From: CBDUQI01 sp965369325
GTDB taxonomy: Bacteria > Pseudomonadota > Gammaproteobacteria > Steroidobacterales > JBCBZW01
Direction: 5' to 3'
DNA length: 34,752 bases
NCBI GenBank assembly: GCA_965369325.1
Contig: CBDUQI010000040.1
Span: 1 to 34,752, forward strand
The translations under genes and the position numbers were made by a program. The notes under the pieces were generated by a model. It saw only the letters and a program-made list of their open reading frames with translations, ran no database searches and was not told where the DNA came from. Each line of letters opens with the position of its first letter. Positions within the stretch are counted from its first letter, which is position 1. This document shows, one piece after another, positions 15,994 through 24,668 of the stretch.

Positions 15994-17967
15994 TCAGGGT
16001 TGATCGCAGGCGTTGGTCTGCCCGCTGGGGCCCGGCGGCGCAAAAAACAGCGTTCGCAACACCGACAGGTCGGCGAAATCCACCGAGCCACTGCCATCCA
16101 GATCGGCAAGCGGGCTGGTGCTAAAGAACAGTGTCTTCATGACGGCTAGATCTGAGAAGTTGACTTCGCAATCGTTGTTGAAGTCCCCATCGCACATATC
16201 ACCAATGCCATCGCTGTCAGCATCGCTTTGAGCCGGGTTGGCCTTCTGCGTACAGTTGTCGCTGGCATCCGCCACGCCATCGGCATCCGAATCCGCGCCA
16301 GAATTGGTGGATATGCCTGATGCGTAGACGTCAACCGAATCGCCGCCGCCACCCTGCTCCTGGCGGTTGTCCGTATACACAGCGATAACCGAATCCAGCG
16401 TCGCGGCCAGACCATTGTAGTCACCAAACTCAAAGCTATCGTTAATGTTGGGCGAACTCTCCTCGGTCAACCGCTGCGGCGTACTCCAGCTTTGCGCACC
16501 ATCGTTGGAATGGGTGTAGTAAAGATTGACGCTGCTGCGAGTAGCATCGCCGCTGGTATCGTAGAAAATTAGATGTACGCGACCGCTGGGATCCACTGCC
16601 AGCCACTGATGCCAACGATCCACCTGGTTGGCATCAGTCATCGCATGCGGCGTAACGATCTCCCAACTCGCGCCACCATCACGCGAGTAGGCCACCTGGA
16701 TCCGCGCGTGGTTGTTGTTCGCATTGTTGGAGGTGGCCGCGGTGCTATCGGTCCATGAGGCGTAGATGCTGTCAGCGTAGGGCCCGTCGGAGCGGTCAAC
16801 ATCGGCGGCAACGTAGATGAACACCTCACGCGATTCAATCGAGGGGACCGGGAAAATAAAACTGCCTTCGGTTGTGGCTATCGCCTGCTGGGTGCCAAAA
16901 GACTGCCCACCATTGGTGGATTTAGCCAGATATATCTGCTGTGAGTTAAATGCGGGCCAGAAGTAGTACACATTGCCCGCAGCATCAGTGGTGATATCGC
17001 TGCCAATGCCACGCACCGCATTGGTCGCCGGGAAGCTGAGCACGCTGCTCCAGGTCTGCCCAAAATCGCTAGACCGAGCGAAACGCATAATGTTGCTTTC
17101 ATGCCAAGTGAGGTAGATGTTGTCCTGAAATGGCGAATCCGGCGAATGATCGACGTGCAGGAATTCTTTGTCCACAAACCCCCCGGCGCTGATTTCCCGC
17201 CGTGGATCGTTGCCCGGCTCATTCGCAAGATCATCCCATGTCTGGCCATTGTCGGCTGAACGATAAAAGTAGTTCTGGCTGCCGAGAGTCGCGGTGTACG
17301 CGAAAGCGCCATCCGAGGACCAGGCGATGGTCGGGTCACAACAGGTGCCGCCCAGTGGCAAGGCGGCCGACTCGCTCCAGCTCGCCCCGCCATCGGTTGA
17401 GTAATGCATTTGCTGGCCGCTGCCGGGCCCGTTGCTGCCGGCCACCAGAATCTGCGGATCCACCGGACTGGCCTCAATCGAGGACTCGGCCGCGCCTTGC
17501 GGATCAGTAATGCGCACATCCCCCTCTAGCGAGCGTAGTTGGCCGTCCTCGTCCACCATCGCCACCGGATGCTCGCGCAGCACATACCAGCGGCCATTGG
17601 CCTCGCGCTGGGCGCGGCGGTATACCTTGCCCTCTATCTGATAGCCTCCGTGCTGCACAAAAAATCGCGGCAACGCGCTACGTGGATACTGCGCTTTGCC
17701 CTCGCGCAACAGCGCAGAGTACTGGCGGCGCAACTGCACGCGGTAGAACGCTGGAATCGCCTCACTCAACAGATGCTCATCCGGTGCCAGCAGCTGCAGG
17801 TCTTGTTGTTTCAAGCGGTAGTTGCGATCGTCCCAGGGCCCCAAACGAGCCAGATCCGCGTAGTTAACACGTGCATCGGCACCGTTGGCCTGGCGTATGT
17901 TCTGAGCGTCCGCCGGCATCACCAGCATTGCAGCTAAACTCCATATCAATCCTGATAGCGCGCGCAT
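15994..17967 (-). CDS. Secreted Asp-box (BNR) beta-propeller protein with TSP3 and dockerin-like C-terminus
   Basis: A 657-aa exported protein. A signal peptide covers residues 1-21 (probable cleavage PADA|QN). A roughly 150-residue N-terminal region of unknown type follows. Then a sialidase-like propeller carries six Asp-box repeats (S-x-D/N-x-G-x-[ST]-[WF]) near 190, 237, 300, 350, 428 and 487. The C-terminus has thrombospondin type 3 calcium repeats (about 558-594, DSDADGVADASDNC) and two EF-like dockerin segments (595-645: DFNNDCEVNFSDLAVMKTLFF and DLDGSGSVDFADLSVLRTLFF). No catalytic sialidase residues can be assigned by eye, so enzymatic activity is open. The start at 17967 has GGGAG 5 nt upstream; longer in-frame starts do not give a signal peptide at the terminus. 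Confidence 0.85.
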   Translation of the reverse strand: MRALSGLIWSLAAMLVMPADAQNIRQANGADARVNYADLARLGPWDDRNYRLKQQDLQLLAPDEHLLSEAIPAFYRVQLRRQYSALLREGKAQYPRSALPRFFVQHGGYQIEGKVYRRAQREANGRWYVLREHPVAMVDEDGQLRSLEGDVRITDPQGAAESSIEASPVDPQILVAGSNGPGSGQQMHYSTDGGASWSESAALPLGGTCCDPTIAWSSDGAFAYTATLGSQNYFYRSADNGQTWDDLANEPGNDPRREISAGGFVDKEFLHVDHSPDSPFQDNIYLTWHESNIMRFARSSDFGQTWSSVLSFPATNAVRGIGSDITTDAAGNVYYFWPAFNSQQIYLAKSTNGGQSFGTQQAIATTEGSFIFPVPSIESREVFIYVAADVDRSDGPYADSIYASWTDSTAATSNNANNNHARIQVAYSRDGGASWEIVTPHAMTDANQVDRWHQWLAVDPSGRVHLIFYDTSGDATRSSVNLYYTHSNDGAQSWSTPQRLTEESSPNINDSFEFGDYNGLAATLDSVIAVYTDNRQEQGGGGDSVDVYASGISTNSGADSDADGVADASDNCTQKANPAQSDADSDGIGDMCDGDFNNDCEVNFSDLAVMKTLFFSTSPLADLDGSGSVDFADLSVLRTLFFAPPGPSGQTNACDQP

Positions 17968-18394
17968 AAGCACTCCCTGCGTGTGTCCGATGGCTGATTG
18001 GGTGCCGACCGGTGTCATATTGATTCCTGCACGGCTACGCAACCGAGTGCATCGGCAACAAGCGAGGCGGGACGATGGCCTTTGCGCCGCCTGCCGGGAC
18101 CCGGACCGCGCGGCGCGTGTTGTCTTTATTCTGGCCAGCGCAAATCATACCGTATATCGGCCCCGCCGGGCATGGCCCAGAGACGGAAATATCGCCCGTT
18201 ATGTTGGCTGCCGGCGATTTCTTTTTACATGCATCCGCCGATCAACGAAAAATCGGCGACATGGGCTTCGATGTGTCGGCCGATTACGTACAATGGCGTG
18301 CAATTTGTTCGACCAACACCACCGTTGACGGATCCGCGCCGCATTCATGCCCGGACCACGCCACGTGCCCGGCCGCAGGCCACAGAGGACAGCA
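17968..18394. other. Long divergent intergenic region before glnS, with inverted repeats
   Basis: About 430 bp without a credible gene. It contains a perfect 7-bp hairpin CGCCGAT/ATCGGCG with a 9-nt loop (18236-18258). About 17 bp further is the palindrome TCGGCCGA (18276-18283), so the unit GCCGAT occurs three times in either orientation. TACAAT at 18289-18294 is a possible -10 for glnS, about 100 bp before the ATG; no convincing -35 is seen. The palindrome sits in the expected -10/-35 spacer, where a regulator could act. Confidence 0.45.
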
Positions 18395-20080
18395 ATGAGT
18401 TCAGATACGCCGCTCGACTTTATCCGCCAGATCATTCGTGAGGATCTTGCACAAGGCAACCACGAGCGCATCGCCACCCGCTTCCCGCCGGAGCCCAACG
18501 GGTATTTGCATATCGGTCATGCTAAGTCGATTTGCCTTAACTTTGGCGTTGGCGAGGAATTCCCCGGCACTACCTTCCTGCGTTTTGACGACACCAACCC
18601 GAGCAAAGAGGAGCAACGCTATGCCGAGGCCATCATGGCGGATGTGCGCTGGCTGGGCTTTGACTGGGGTGAGCATCTTACGCACGCCTCAGATTACTTT
18701 GAACAGCTGTACTCGGCAGCCATCTCGCTGATCCGCAGTGGCCATGCGTACGTGGATAGCAGCACCGCGCAGGAGATACGCGCATTGCGCGGGGACCTGA
18801 CCACCCCCGGCACCGACAGCCCCTGGCGTGAACGCAGCGTGGAGGAGAATCTGGCGCTGTTTGAGGGCATGCGTAACGGACAATTCGCGGACGGGGAGCA
18901 TGTGTTACGCGCCCGCATCGATATGGGCTCGCCCAATATCAACCTGCGCGATCCCACGCTGTATCGCATTCGCCACCAGCCTCATCAGCGCACCGGCAAC
19001 GATTGGTGCATCTACCCCATGTACGATTTCGCCCATACCATGTGCGACGCGTTTGAAGGCATCACCCACTCGTTGTGTACGCTGGAGTTTGAGGACCACC
19101 GCCCGTTGTATGAGTGGCTGCTAGATGCGTTCGGGCCTGACAGGCGCCCGCGGCAGATCGAGTTCTCACGCATGAACCTGGCGTTCACCATCACCAGCAA
19201 GCGCAAGCTGACACAGCTGATCGAGCAGGGTGTGGTGGACGGCTGGGACGACCCGCGCATGCCCACCCTGGCCGGTATGCGTCGGCGCGGTTACCCGGCC
19301 ACCGCTCTGCGTGATTTTTGTCAGCGCGTGGGCGTCACCAAGAACGAGAACGTCATTGAAATGGCACTGCTTGAGAACAGCGTGCGTGACGCTCTGGGGG
19401 ACAAGGCGGGCCGCGTGATGGGCGTGCTGGAGCCGTTGCGGCTGGTGCTCACCAATCTGAATGAGGATCATCTTGAATCGCTGGAGGCGCGAAACCACCC
19501 GATGCGGCCGGAGTTAGGCACCCGTTCAGTGCCGCTGACCCGAGAGATCTTTATCGAACGCGGCGACTTCATGGAAGACCCACCCCGCAAGTTCTTCCGT
19601 CTTAAGCCCGGCGGCGAAGTGCGCCTGCGCTACGGCTACATTATTCGCTGCGATGAGGTCGTGCGCGATGACCAGGGCAACATCGAGCACCTGCGGTGCA
19701 GTTGCGACCAACGTACCGGCCCCGGCGGCGAAGATGCGGATCGAAAAGTGAAGGGCACTATCCATTGGGTAAGCGCCTCACATGCGGTAAAGGCACGAGT
19801 GAATCTTTACGACCGCTTGTTCGCTGTGGCCCGACCAGGCGCTGGCGGCACCGACCTGAAAGAGCATTTAAATCCAACATCATTGACGGTGATTAGTGAC
19901 GCCAGGCTGGAACCGTCCTTACAGGACCTTGGCGCTGGCGTCGCCGTACAGTTCGAACGCGTAGGTTACTTTACCCGCGATCCGCAAGCGCCCGCGGGGA
20001 GTGCGGTATTCCATCGCATCGTCACCCTGCGCGACAGCTGGAAAAAACTGGAGCAACAGCAATTGGCCGGCAACGGCTGA
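18395..20080 (+). CDS. glnS: Glutaminyl-tRNA synthetase
   Basis: Charges tRNA-Gln with glutamine in the cytoplasm. At 561 aa it is close to E. coli GlnRS (554). Class I motifs: the HIGH box LHIGHAKS at 38-45, and the second signature as TSKRK at 267-271 in place of the MSKRK form of E. coli GlnRS. RFPPEPNGYLHIGHAKSIC, FRFDDTNPSKEE-type segments and LEFEDHRPLYEW are typical of GlnRS rather than GluRS. The anticodon-binding beta barrels follow through the C-terminus (VKGTIHWVSASHAV). The ATG at 18395 has GAGG 6 nt upstream, so a longer reading from 18347 is unlikely. It stands alone on its strand. Confidence 0.97.
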   Translation: MSSDTPLDFIRQIIREDLAQGNHERIATRFPPEPNGYLHIGHAKSICLNFGVGEEFPGTTFLRFDDTNPSKEEQRYAEAIMADVRWLGFDWGEHLTHASDYFEQLYSAAISLIRSGHAYVDSSTAQEIRALRGDLTTPGTDSPWRERSVEENLALFEGMRNGQFADGEHVLRARIDMGSPNINLRDPTLYRIRHQPHQRTGNDWCIYPMYDFAHTMCDAFEGITHSLCTLEFEDHRPLYEWLLDAFGPDRRPRQIEFSRMNLAFTITSKRKLTQLIEQGVVDGWDDPRMPTLAGMRRRGYPATALRDFCQRVGVTKNENVIEMALLENSVRDALGDKAGRVMGVLEPLRLVLTNLNEDHLESLEARNHPMRPELGTRSVPLTREIFIERGDFMEDPPRKFFRLKPGGEVRLRYGYIIRCDEVVRDDQGNIEHLRCSCDQRTGPGGEDADRKVKGTIHWVSASHAVKARVNLYDRLFAVARPGAGGTDLKEHLNPTSLTVISDARLEPSLQDLGAGVAVQFERVGYFTRDPQAPAGSAVFHRIVTLRDSWKKLEQQQLAGNG

Positions 20081-20233
20081 CGAACACAGCCACGGCCCGG
20101 CCGCTGGCCCCGGGATAGACCTGGACTGCAACTGGTAGCACCGCACGCAGCCGCCGCGGCCAGCCTTTGAGGTATCTGACCGGCAACTGCGTTTATACTT
20201 TCCGCTGGATGTTGAATCAGCGGGAGTCGCTCT

Positions 20234-22318
20234 GTGCCTACTTACCCCCTGCGCCGCAACGGCGCCCTGTTGCGCGGCCCGCTGGCGGCCCTCGTGCTCG
20301 TTTGTACCGCGTGCAGCCCTAACGCTGGCGACAGTGTGAGCGACAACGCCCCAGCGGCATCGGCCACCTTGCCCGCAACGCTGGTAGTAAAGAACAGTTT
20401 CCTCTACACCGCCGATGCCAGCCAGACGGTCGCCGAGGCAATTGCCATTCGGGGGCGCAACATTATCGCCGTGGGCAGTAACGCCCAGATTGAGCCATTG
20501 ATCGGCCCACAGACCCACGTGATGGATGCTGGCGGGCGCATGGTCCTGCCGGGACTGCATGACAGTCACATTCATTTGGCCGGCATTGTGCCTTCCGACA
20601 TCTGCGATCTGGCCAGTCAGCCGCTGACCCTCGCGCAATTGGTGGCGCATCTACGCCAGTGCATCGTGAAAGAAGCCCTGGCTCAGGGTGAGTGGTTGGT
20701 GGTGGAAAGCTGGAACTTCACCGCAGGCAATACGCCGACCGCGCAATACCCTACGTTGCGCGCGGCACTGGATGATGCCAGCAGTGAGCACCCCATTTTT
20801 CTGCGCGGCAACGACGGCCACCATGCTGGCGTTAACAGCGCGGCACTGGCGCTTGCGCGCAACGCCAAGGGCGAGCAGGTCGGCTTGACCGGGGCGACCC
20901 TGGAAACCGATTTCGCGGCCCATCGCGCCGTCATTGGGCTCGATGCCAGCGGCGAGCCCAACGGTAAACTGGATGAAAATGCACGCGCGCTGGTCGCACC
21001 CGAATCGGTATGGGCATTCAACGCCGATATTGCCGCGCTGGCCCCGGCAATCAACCGCAAGCTGGCCATGAACGGCATCACCTCCGCCCAAGACGCCTGG
21101 GTTTACCCGCAAATGCTCGCGCCATGGCAGGCTTTCGAGCGCAAGGGAGAAATGACCTTCCGCCTGCACGCGGCCGTTTTCCCACGCATGGAAGATTACC
21201 TGGCCGATCCGCTTAGCACCGCCCAGGAACCAGACCGAAAGATCGATATCCCACGCCTGATGCAAGACCTGAAAGCGGTGCGCGCGCAACAGCAGGAATA
21301 CCGCCTGGTTAGTGCCAACGCGGTCAAACTGTTTATGGACGGCGTGATCGAAGGCAATCCCTACGCGAACCCGCCGGGCTTGCCCAATGCCGCCGTGCTG
21401 CAGCCGTACAAGCAGCCCCGCTTCCGACACGAGGCAGACACTGGCGCGGTGCAGATCACCGGTTACGTCGATCCGCAGGATGAGCGTTGCGCCGACATAC
21501 AGGCCAATGGTGTACCCACCGAGCGCGGTGCTATTGACGCGTTCACCCAGCGTACCGGCTTTCATCCGGCGCAGTGCGTGATCAGCCGCGGGGTGTTGGA
21601 GCATCCGCAGCCATTTATCGCTACCTATGTACAAGCGCTCGATCAGGCCGGGTTTACGATTCACGCCCACGCCATCGGCGACCGAGCCGCACGTCTGGCC
21701 ATTGATGCCTTCGAGAGCGCACGCGAGCACAACCCTGACAGCCGGTTGCCGCACAATATCGCGCACGCGCAATTGGTACATCCCGATGACCAAGATCGCG
21801 CCGGCCGGCTCGGCCTGTACGTCACCTTCACCTACGCTTGGATCCGGCCCGAGCTCGCCTACGACATCACCGTCACACCATTTTTGACCGAGACCAGCAA
21901 CGAGCGACTGTACGATCAGAACAACGCCTTCATGCGTGACCTGTACCCAGCCGGCAGCATGCAGGCGGCCGGGGTCACGCTGGTCGCCGGCAGTGATGCA
22001 CCGGTGGACACGCCGGAGCCACGTCCGTTTGTGAACCTGCAGCAGGCAGTCACCCGTAGTAATGGCGAGCACACTTTCAACACTTCGCAGCGGCTGGACA
22101 TTCACAGCGCCATCGCAGCGTTTACAATTAACGGCGCCAAAGCGCTGAGCCAAGCGGAGCAGGTTGGCTCGCTAGAGCCCGGCAAACTCGCCGATCTAAT
22201 CATTATCGATCAAAACCTGATCAAGCTGGCGGAGGCCGACCAGGCCGAGAACATCGCCAACACACAGGTGCTCACGACCATATTCGACGGTAAGGTGGTG
22301 TACCAGAAGCCCAATTGA
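20234..22318 (+). CDS. YtcJ-like amidohydrolase (Amidohydro_3), predicted lipoprotein
   Basis: A 694-aa exported metal-dependent hydrolase. The N-terminus (RRNGALLRGPLAALVLVCTAC) is a lipoprotein-type signal peptide; Cys27 is the likely lipidated residue, though Cys at -3 is unusual. Mature features follow the Amidohydro_3/YtcJ group: GRMVLPGLHDSHIHLAG with H112 and H114, HAHAIGDRAARLAIDA, and VAGSDAPVDTPEPRPFVNLQQAVTR near the C-terminal metal Asp. It ends GSLEPGKLADLIIID. The family acts on imides and amides of many kinds; the substrate here is unknown. It starts with GTG, supported by GGGAG 7 nt upstream. It precedes the TetR gene by about 140 bp on the same strand. Confidence 0.88.
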   Translation: MPTYPLRRNGALLRGPLAALVLVCTACSPNAGDSVSDNAPAASATLPATLVVKNSFLYTADASQTVAEAIAIRGRNIIAVGSNAQIEPLIGPQTHVMDAGGRMVLPGLHDSHIHLAGIVPSDICDLASQPLTLAQLVAHLRQCIVKEALAQGEWLVVESWNFTAGNTPTAQYPTLRAALDDASSEHPIFLRGNDGHHAGVNSAALALARNAKGEQVGLTGATLETDFAAHRAVIGLDASGEPNGKLDENARALVAPESVWAFNADIAALAPAINRKLAMNGITSAQDAWVYPQMLAPWQAFERKGEMTFRLHAAVFPRMEDYLADPLSTAQEPDRKIDIPRLMQDLKAVRAQQQEYRLVSANAVKLFMDGVIEGNPYANPPGLPNAAVLQPYKQPRFRHEADTGAVQITGYVDPQDERCADIQANGVPTERGAIDAFTQRTGFHPAQCVISRGVLEHPQPFIATYVQALDQAGFTIHAHAIGDRAARLAIDAFESAREHNPDSRLPHNIAHAQLVHPDDQDRAGRLGLYVTFTYAWIRPELAYDITVTPFLTETSNERLYDQNNAFMRDLYPAGSMQAAGVTLVAGSDAPVDTPEPRPFVNLQQAVTRSNGEHTFNTSQRLDIHSAIAAFTINGAKALSQAEQVGSLEPGKLADLIIIDQNLIKLAEADQAENIANTQVLTTIFDGKVVYQKPN

Positions 22319-22461
22319 GACATGGATCACGGACCTGCGCGAGCGCCCGGTACAAATTAGCCGGACGAAGCGAATGGGCCATGGAGTGGTGCTCGCAGTG
22401 TTTGCGTGCCGGCCGCTCGCAGGAGGCGACAGGCCAGCCACCATCGATAACAGGTCCCCTT

Positions 22462-23127
22462 ATGAGCGTTATCTCTATGTCGGCCAACAAGCAGTCGCCG
22501 CGCCAGGATGAGCGGGCGAACCCCGCCCGTCACTATACCGCCAAGGCGCGTGCCACGGTGGAGCGCATCCTGGATGCTGGCATCGCCCTGTTAGGCGAAA
22601 CCGGCTTCGACAAACTGTCGACGGCGCGCGTCGCCCAACGCCTGCGTATCAGCAATGGCAACGTGACCTACTACTTCCCCAACAAGCGAGCGCTGGGTGA
22701 GGCCATCGCCGATCACTTTGTGCACCGATTTGAGTCCTTCCATGAGCGCAACATGGAGCAGCTACCCCATGATGCGCTAGCGCGATTTCTGGCTACCATC
22801 GACTTTGACGTGGACGACGCCCGCCGCGGCGAGTACCGCGGATTCCTGCTGCAGGTGTGGGCGGCAGCCAGTTGGAACAACACGGCAGCCATCATGCGCG
22901 AGCGCATTCACGACGGGCTGATGCGCCAGACGTTGGACAATCTGTCGCTGCTGCGTCCGGAACTGCCATTGGAAGCGCGCGAGCAGCTGGCGTTGTTACT
23001 CACGTCGCTGCTAAACGGCATGCAAGCAACCTACGCCGCCAGGCCCGAGTTACGCGACAGCGAGACCTTTGCGGCCTGTATTCCAGATGCCGCCAAAGCG
23101 ATCAGCGCGATGTACTCCGGGCGTTAA
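22462..23127 (+). CDS. TetR family transcriptional regulator
   Basis: A 221-aa one-component regulator. The N-terminal DNA-binding helices are at about 28-80: ARATVERILDAGIALLGETGFDKLSTARVAQRL, then the recognition helix in ISNGNVTYYFPNKRAL. The C-terminal ligand and dimer domain is divergent, with no assignable ligand. I start at the ATG at 22462 (AGG upstream); the in-frame ATG at 22477 is also possible, while the open frame back to 22315 starts inside the previous stop codon and looks non-coding. It lies between the amidohydrolase lipoprotein and the beta-alanine degradation genes. Its stop codon overlaps that of mmsA on the other strand, TTAA being shared. Confidence 0.88.
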   Translation: MSVISMSANKQSPRQDERANPARHYTAKARATVERILDAGIALLGETGFDKLSTARVAQRLRISNGNVTYYFPNKRALGEAIADHFVHRFESFHERNMEQLPHDALARFLATIDFDVDDARRGEYRGFLLQVWAAASWNNTAAIMRERIHDGLMRQTLDNLSLLRPELPLEAREQLALLLTSLLNGMQATYAARPELRDSETFAACIPDAAKAISAMYSGR

Positions 23128-24611
23128 CCCATAGTAGGCATGATGAACTCTGAGGCTAACCGCTCTGGCCAGCGGGCCGTTACCGTCTTCATGCGCGTAT
23201 AAAAACGCACACCGTCGCGGCCGTGCATGTTAAGCGGCCCGAACACGGAGCGCTTCCAGCCCCCGAACGAAAAGAACGCCATGGGGACCGGGATGGGCAC
23301 GTTAACGCCGACCATCCCGACCTGAATCTCGTGTGCGAAACGCCGTGCCAGCGCACCGCTGCGGGTGAAGATACTGGTGCCGTTGCCGTACTCGTGCTGG
23401 TTGATCAGCCGACACGCAGATTCATAATCCGGAGCGCGCACTACGCTCAGCACCGGCCCGAAAATCTCCTCGCGATAGATACGCATTTGATCTGTCACGT
23501 GATCAAACAGGCAACCGCTCATGAAGTAGCCCCCCGCCGGGCACCCCGCCGGGCTGGCGCGCCCATCCACCACCAAACTGGCCCCTTCGGCGACGCCCTG
23601 ATCGACATAGCCACGCACCCGGGCCAGATGTTGCGCGCTCACCAGCGGTCCCATCTCGGCCTCCGGCTCGGTGCCGCGGCCAATCTTAAGGCCTTGCACC
23701 ATCGGCGTGAGTCGGGCGAGCAGTTCGTCGGCCACCTGATCGCCCATGCAGACCGCCACCGAGATCGCCATGCAGCGCTCACCGGCGGAACCGTAAGCCG
23801 AGCCCAGCAAAGCGCTTGCCACCTGTTCCAGGTCGGCGTCAGGTGCCACTGCCAGATGATTTTTCGCCCCGCCCAGCGCCTGCACGCGCTTACCGTGCGC
23901 ACACCCCTTGGTGTAGATGTACTCGGCGATTGGGGTGGAACCAACAAAGCTCACCGCCTGGACGCGAGCGTCTTCAAGCAGGACATCCACCGCTTCTTTA
24001 TCGCCATTCACTACGTTAAACACGCCGTCCGGCAAACCTGCCTCGGTAAGCAATTGCGCCATCAACATCGCCGCGGAGGGGTCTTTCTCGCTCGGCTTTA
24101 GAACGAAGGTATTGCCACATGCGATCGCGACCGGAAACATCCACATGGGCACCATGGCCGGAAAGTTAAACGGCGTGATGCCTGCCGTCACGCCGAGCGG
24201 CTGCATCAGCGACCAGGAATCGACACCGCTACCAACGTTCTCGGCGTGCTCACCCTTGAGCAGATGCGGGATGCCACAAGCGAACTCCACCACCTCAATA
24301 CCGCGCGTCAGCTCGCCACGGGCATCGCTCAGCACTTTGCCATGCTCTTGGGTAATCGCCGCGCAAAGCTCATCCGCATGCGCTTCGCACAACTCCTTAA
24401 ACCTGAACAGGATGCGGGCGCGACGAATCGGCGCGGTGTTGGCCCAACCTGCAAACGCGGCCTGCGCAGCCGCAATCGCCTCGCCGGTGCGGGCCGCACT
24501 TGCCAGCGCCACGCTGCTGTGCTGCTCGCCGGTGCTGGGATCATATACCGGATGCTGGCGGGCATCGGTGTCGGCAACCGCCGCCCCGTTAATGTAGTGT
24601 CCGATTGTCAT
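23124..24611 (-). CDS. mmsA: Methylmalonate/malonate-semialdehyde dehydrogenase (CoA-acylating)
   Basis: A 495-aa ALDH-superfamily enzyme that converts (methyl)malonate semialdehyde plus CoA and NAD to propionyl-CoA or acetyl-CoA and CO2. Family marks are N149 in PFNFPAMVPMWMFP, the catalytic Cys280 in GSAGERCMA, and ALGGAKNH at 245-252, where ordinary hydrolytic ALDHs carry the general-base Glu. Missing that Glu is characteristic of CoA-acylating members. FSFGGWKRSVFG and the C-terminal ARW segment also fit MmsA/IolA. The ATG at 24611 has AAGGA 6 nt upstream. It lies 57 bp after the beta-alanine transaminase on the same strand, which makes malonate semialdehyde the expected substrate here. 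The SD lies in a short hairpin. Confidence 0.95.
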   Translation of the reverse strand: MTIGHYINGAAVADTDARQHPVYDPSTGEQHSSVALASAARTGEAIAAAQAAFAGWANTAPIRRARILFRFKELCEAHADELCAAITQEHGKVLSDARGELTRGIEVVEFACGIPHLLKGEHAENVGSGVDSWSLMQPLGVTAGITPFNFPAMVPMWMFPVAIACGNTFVLKPSEKDPSAAMLMAQLLTEAGLPDGVFNVVNGDKEAVDVLLEDARVQAVSFVGSTPIAEYIYTKGCAHGKRVQALGGAKNHLAVAPDADLEQVASALLGSAYGSAGERCMAISVAVCMGDQVADELLARLTPMVQGLKIGRGTEPEAEMGPLVSAQHLARVRGYVDQGVAEGASLVVDGRASPAGCPAGGYFMSGCLFDHVTDQMRIYREEIFGPVLSVVRAPDYESACRLINQHEYGNGTSIFTRSGALARRFAHEIQVGMVGVNVPIPVPMAFFSFGGWKRSVFGPLNMHGRDGVRFYTRMKTVTARWPERLASEFIMPTMG

Positions 24612-24618
24612 CGTGATT

Positions 24619-24631
24619 CCTTCAACGAAGG
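24619..24631 (-). promoter_or_regulatory. Hairpin covering the mmsA ribosome binding site
   Basis: In the mRNA, CCTTC-GTT-GAAGG forms a 5-bp stem with a 3-nt loop. The 3' arm GAAGG is itself the Shine-Dalgarno sequence, 7 nt before the mmsA ATG. A paired SD would lower initiation unless opened, for example by ribosomes leaving the upstream transaminase gene 38 nt away. The pairing is seen directly; its effect is inferred. Confidence 0.45.
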
Positions 24632-24668
24632 CAACGCGCGCCCTAGCACCCGTCACCTGGCAAGTAAT

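Noticed and set aside
18075..18398. Small plus-strand frames between the dockerin gene and glnS
   Set aside because: Several overlapping frames with no SD, no conserved look and Arg/Pro-rich composition; treated as non-coding.
20081..20233. Promoter for the amidohydrolase lipoprotein (TTTATACTTT near 20200)
   Set aside because: TATACT is acceptable but no -35 lies at 16-18 bp; TTGAGG is 21 bp away. Nothing else is seen in this gap.
20651..22153. 500-aa minus-strand open frame
   Set aside because: Long, but lies wholly opposite the amidohydrolase, with no recognisable domain and unnatural composition (Gly/Val/His/Arg-rich).
23223..24101. 292-aa plus-strand frame opposite mmsA
   Set aside because: A shadow of mmsA, which has its full set of catalytic motifs.
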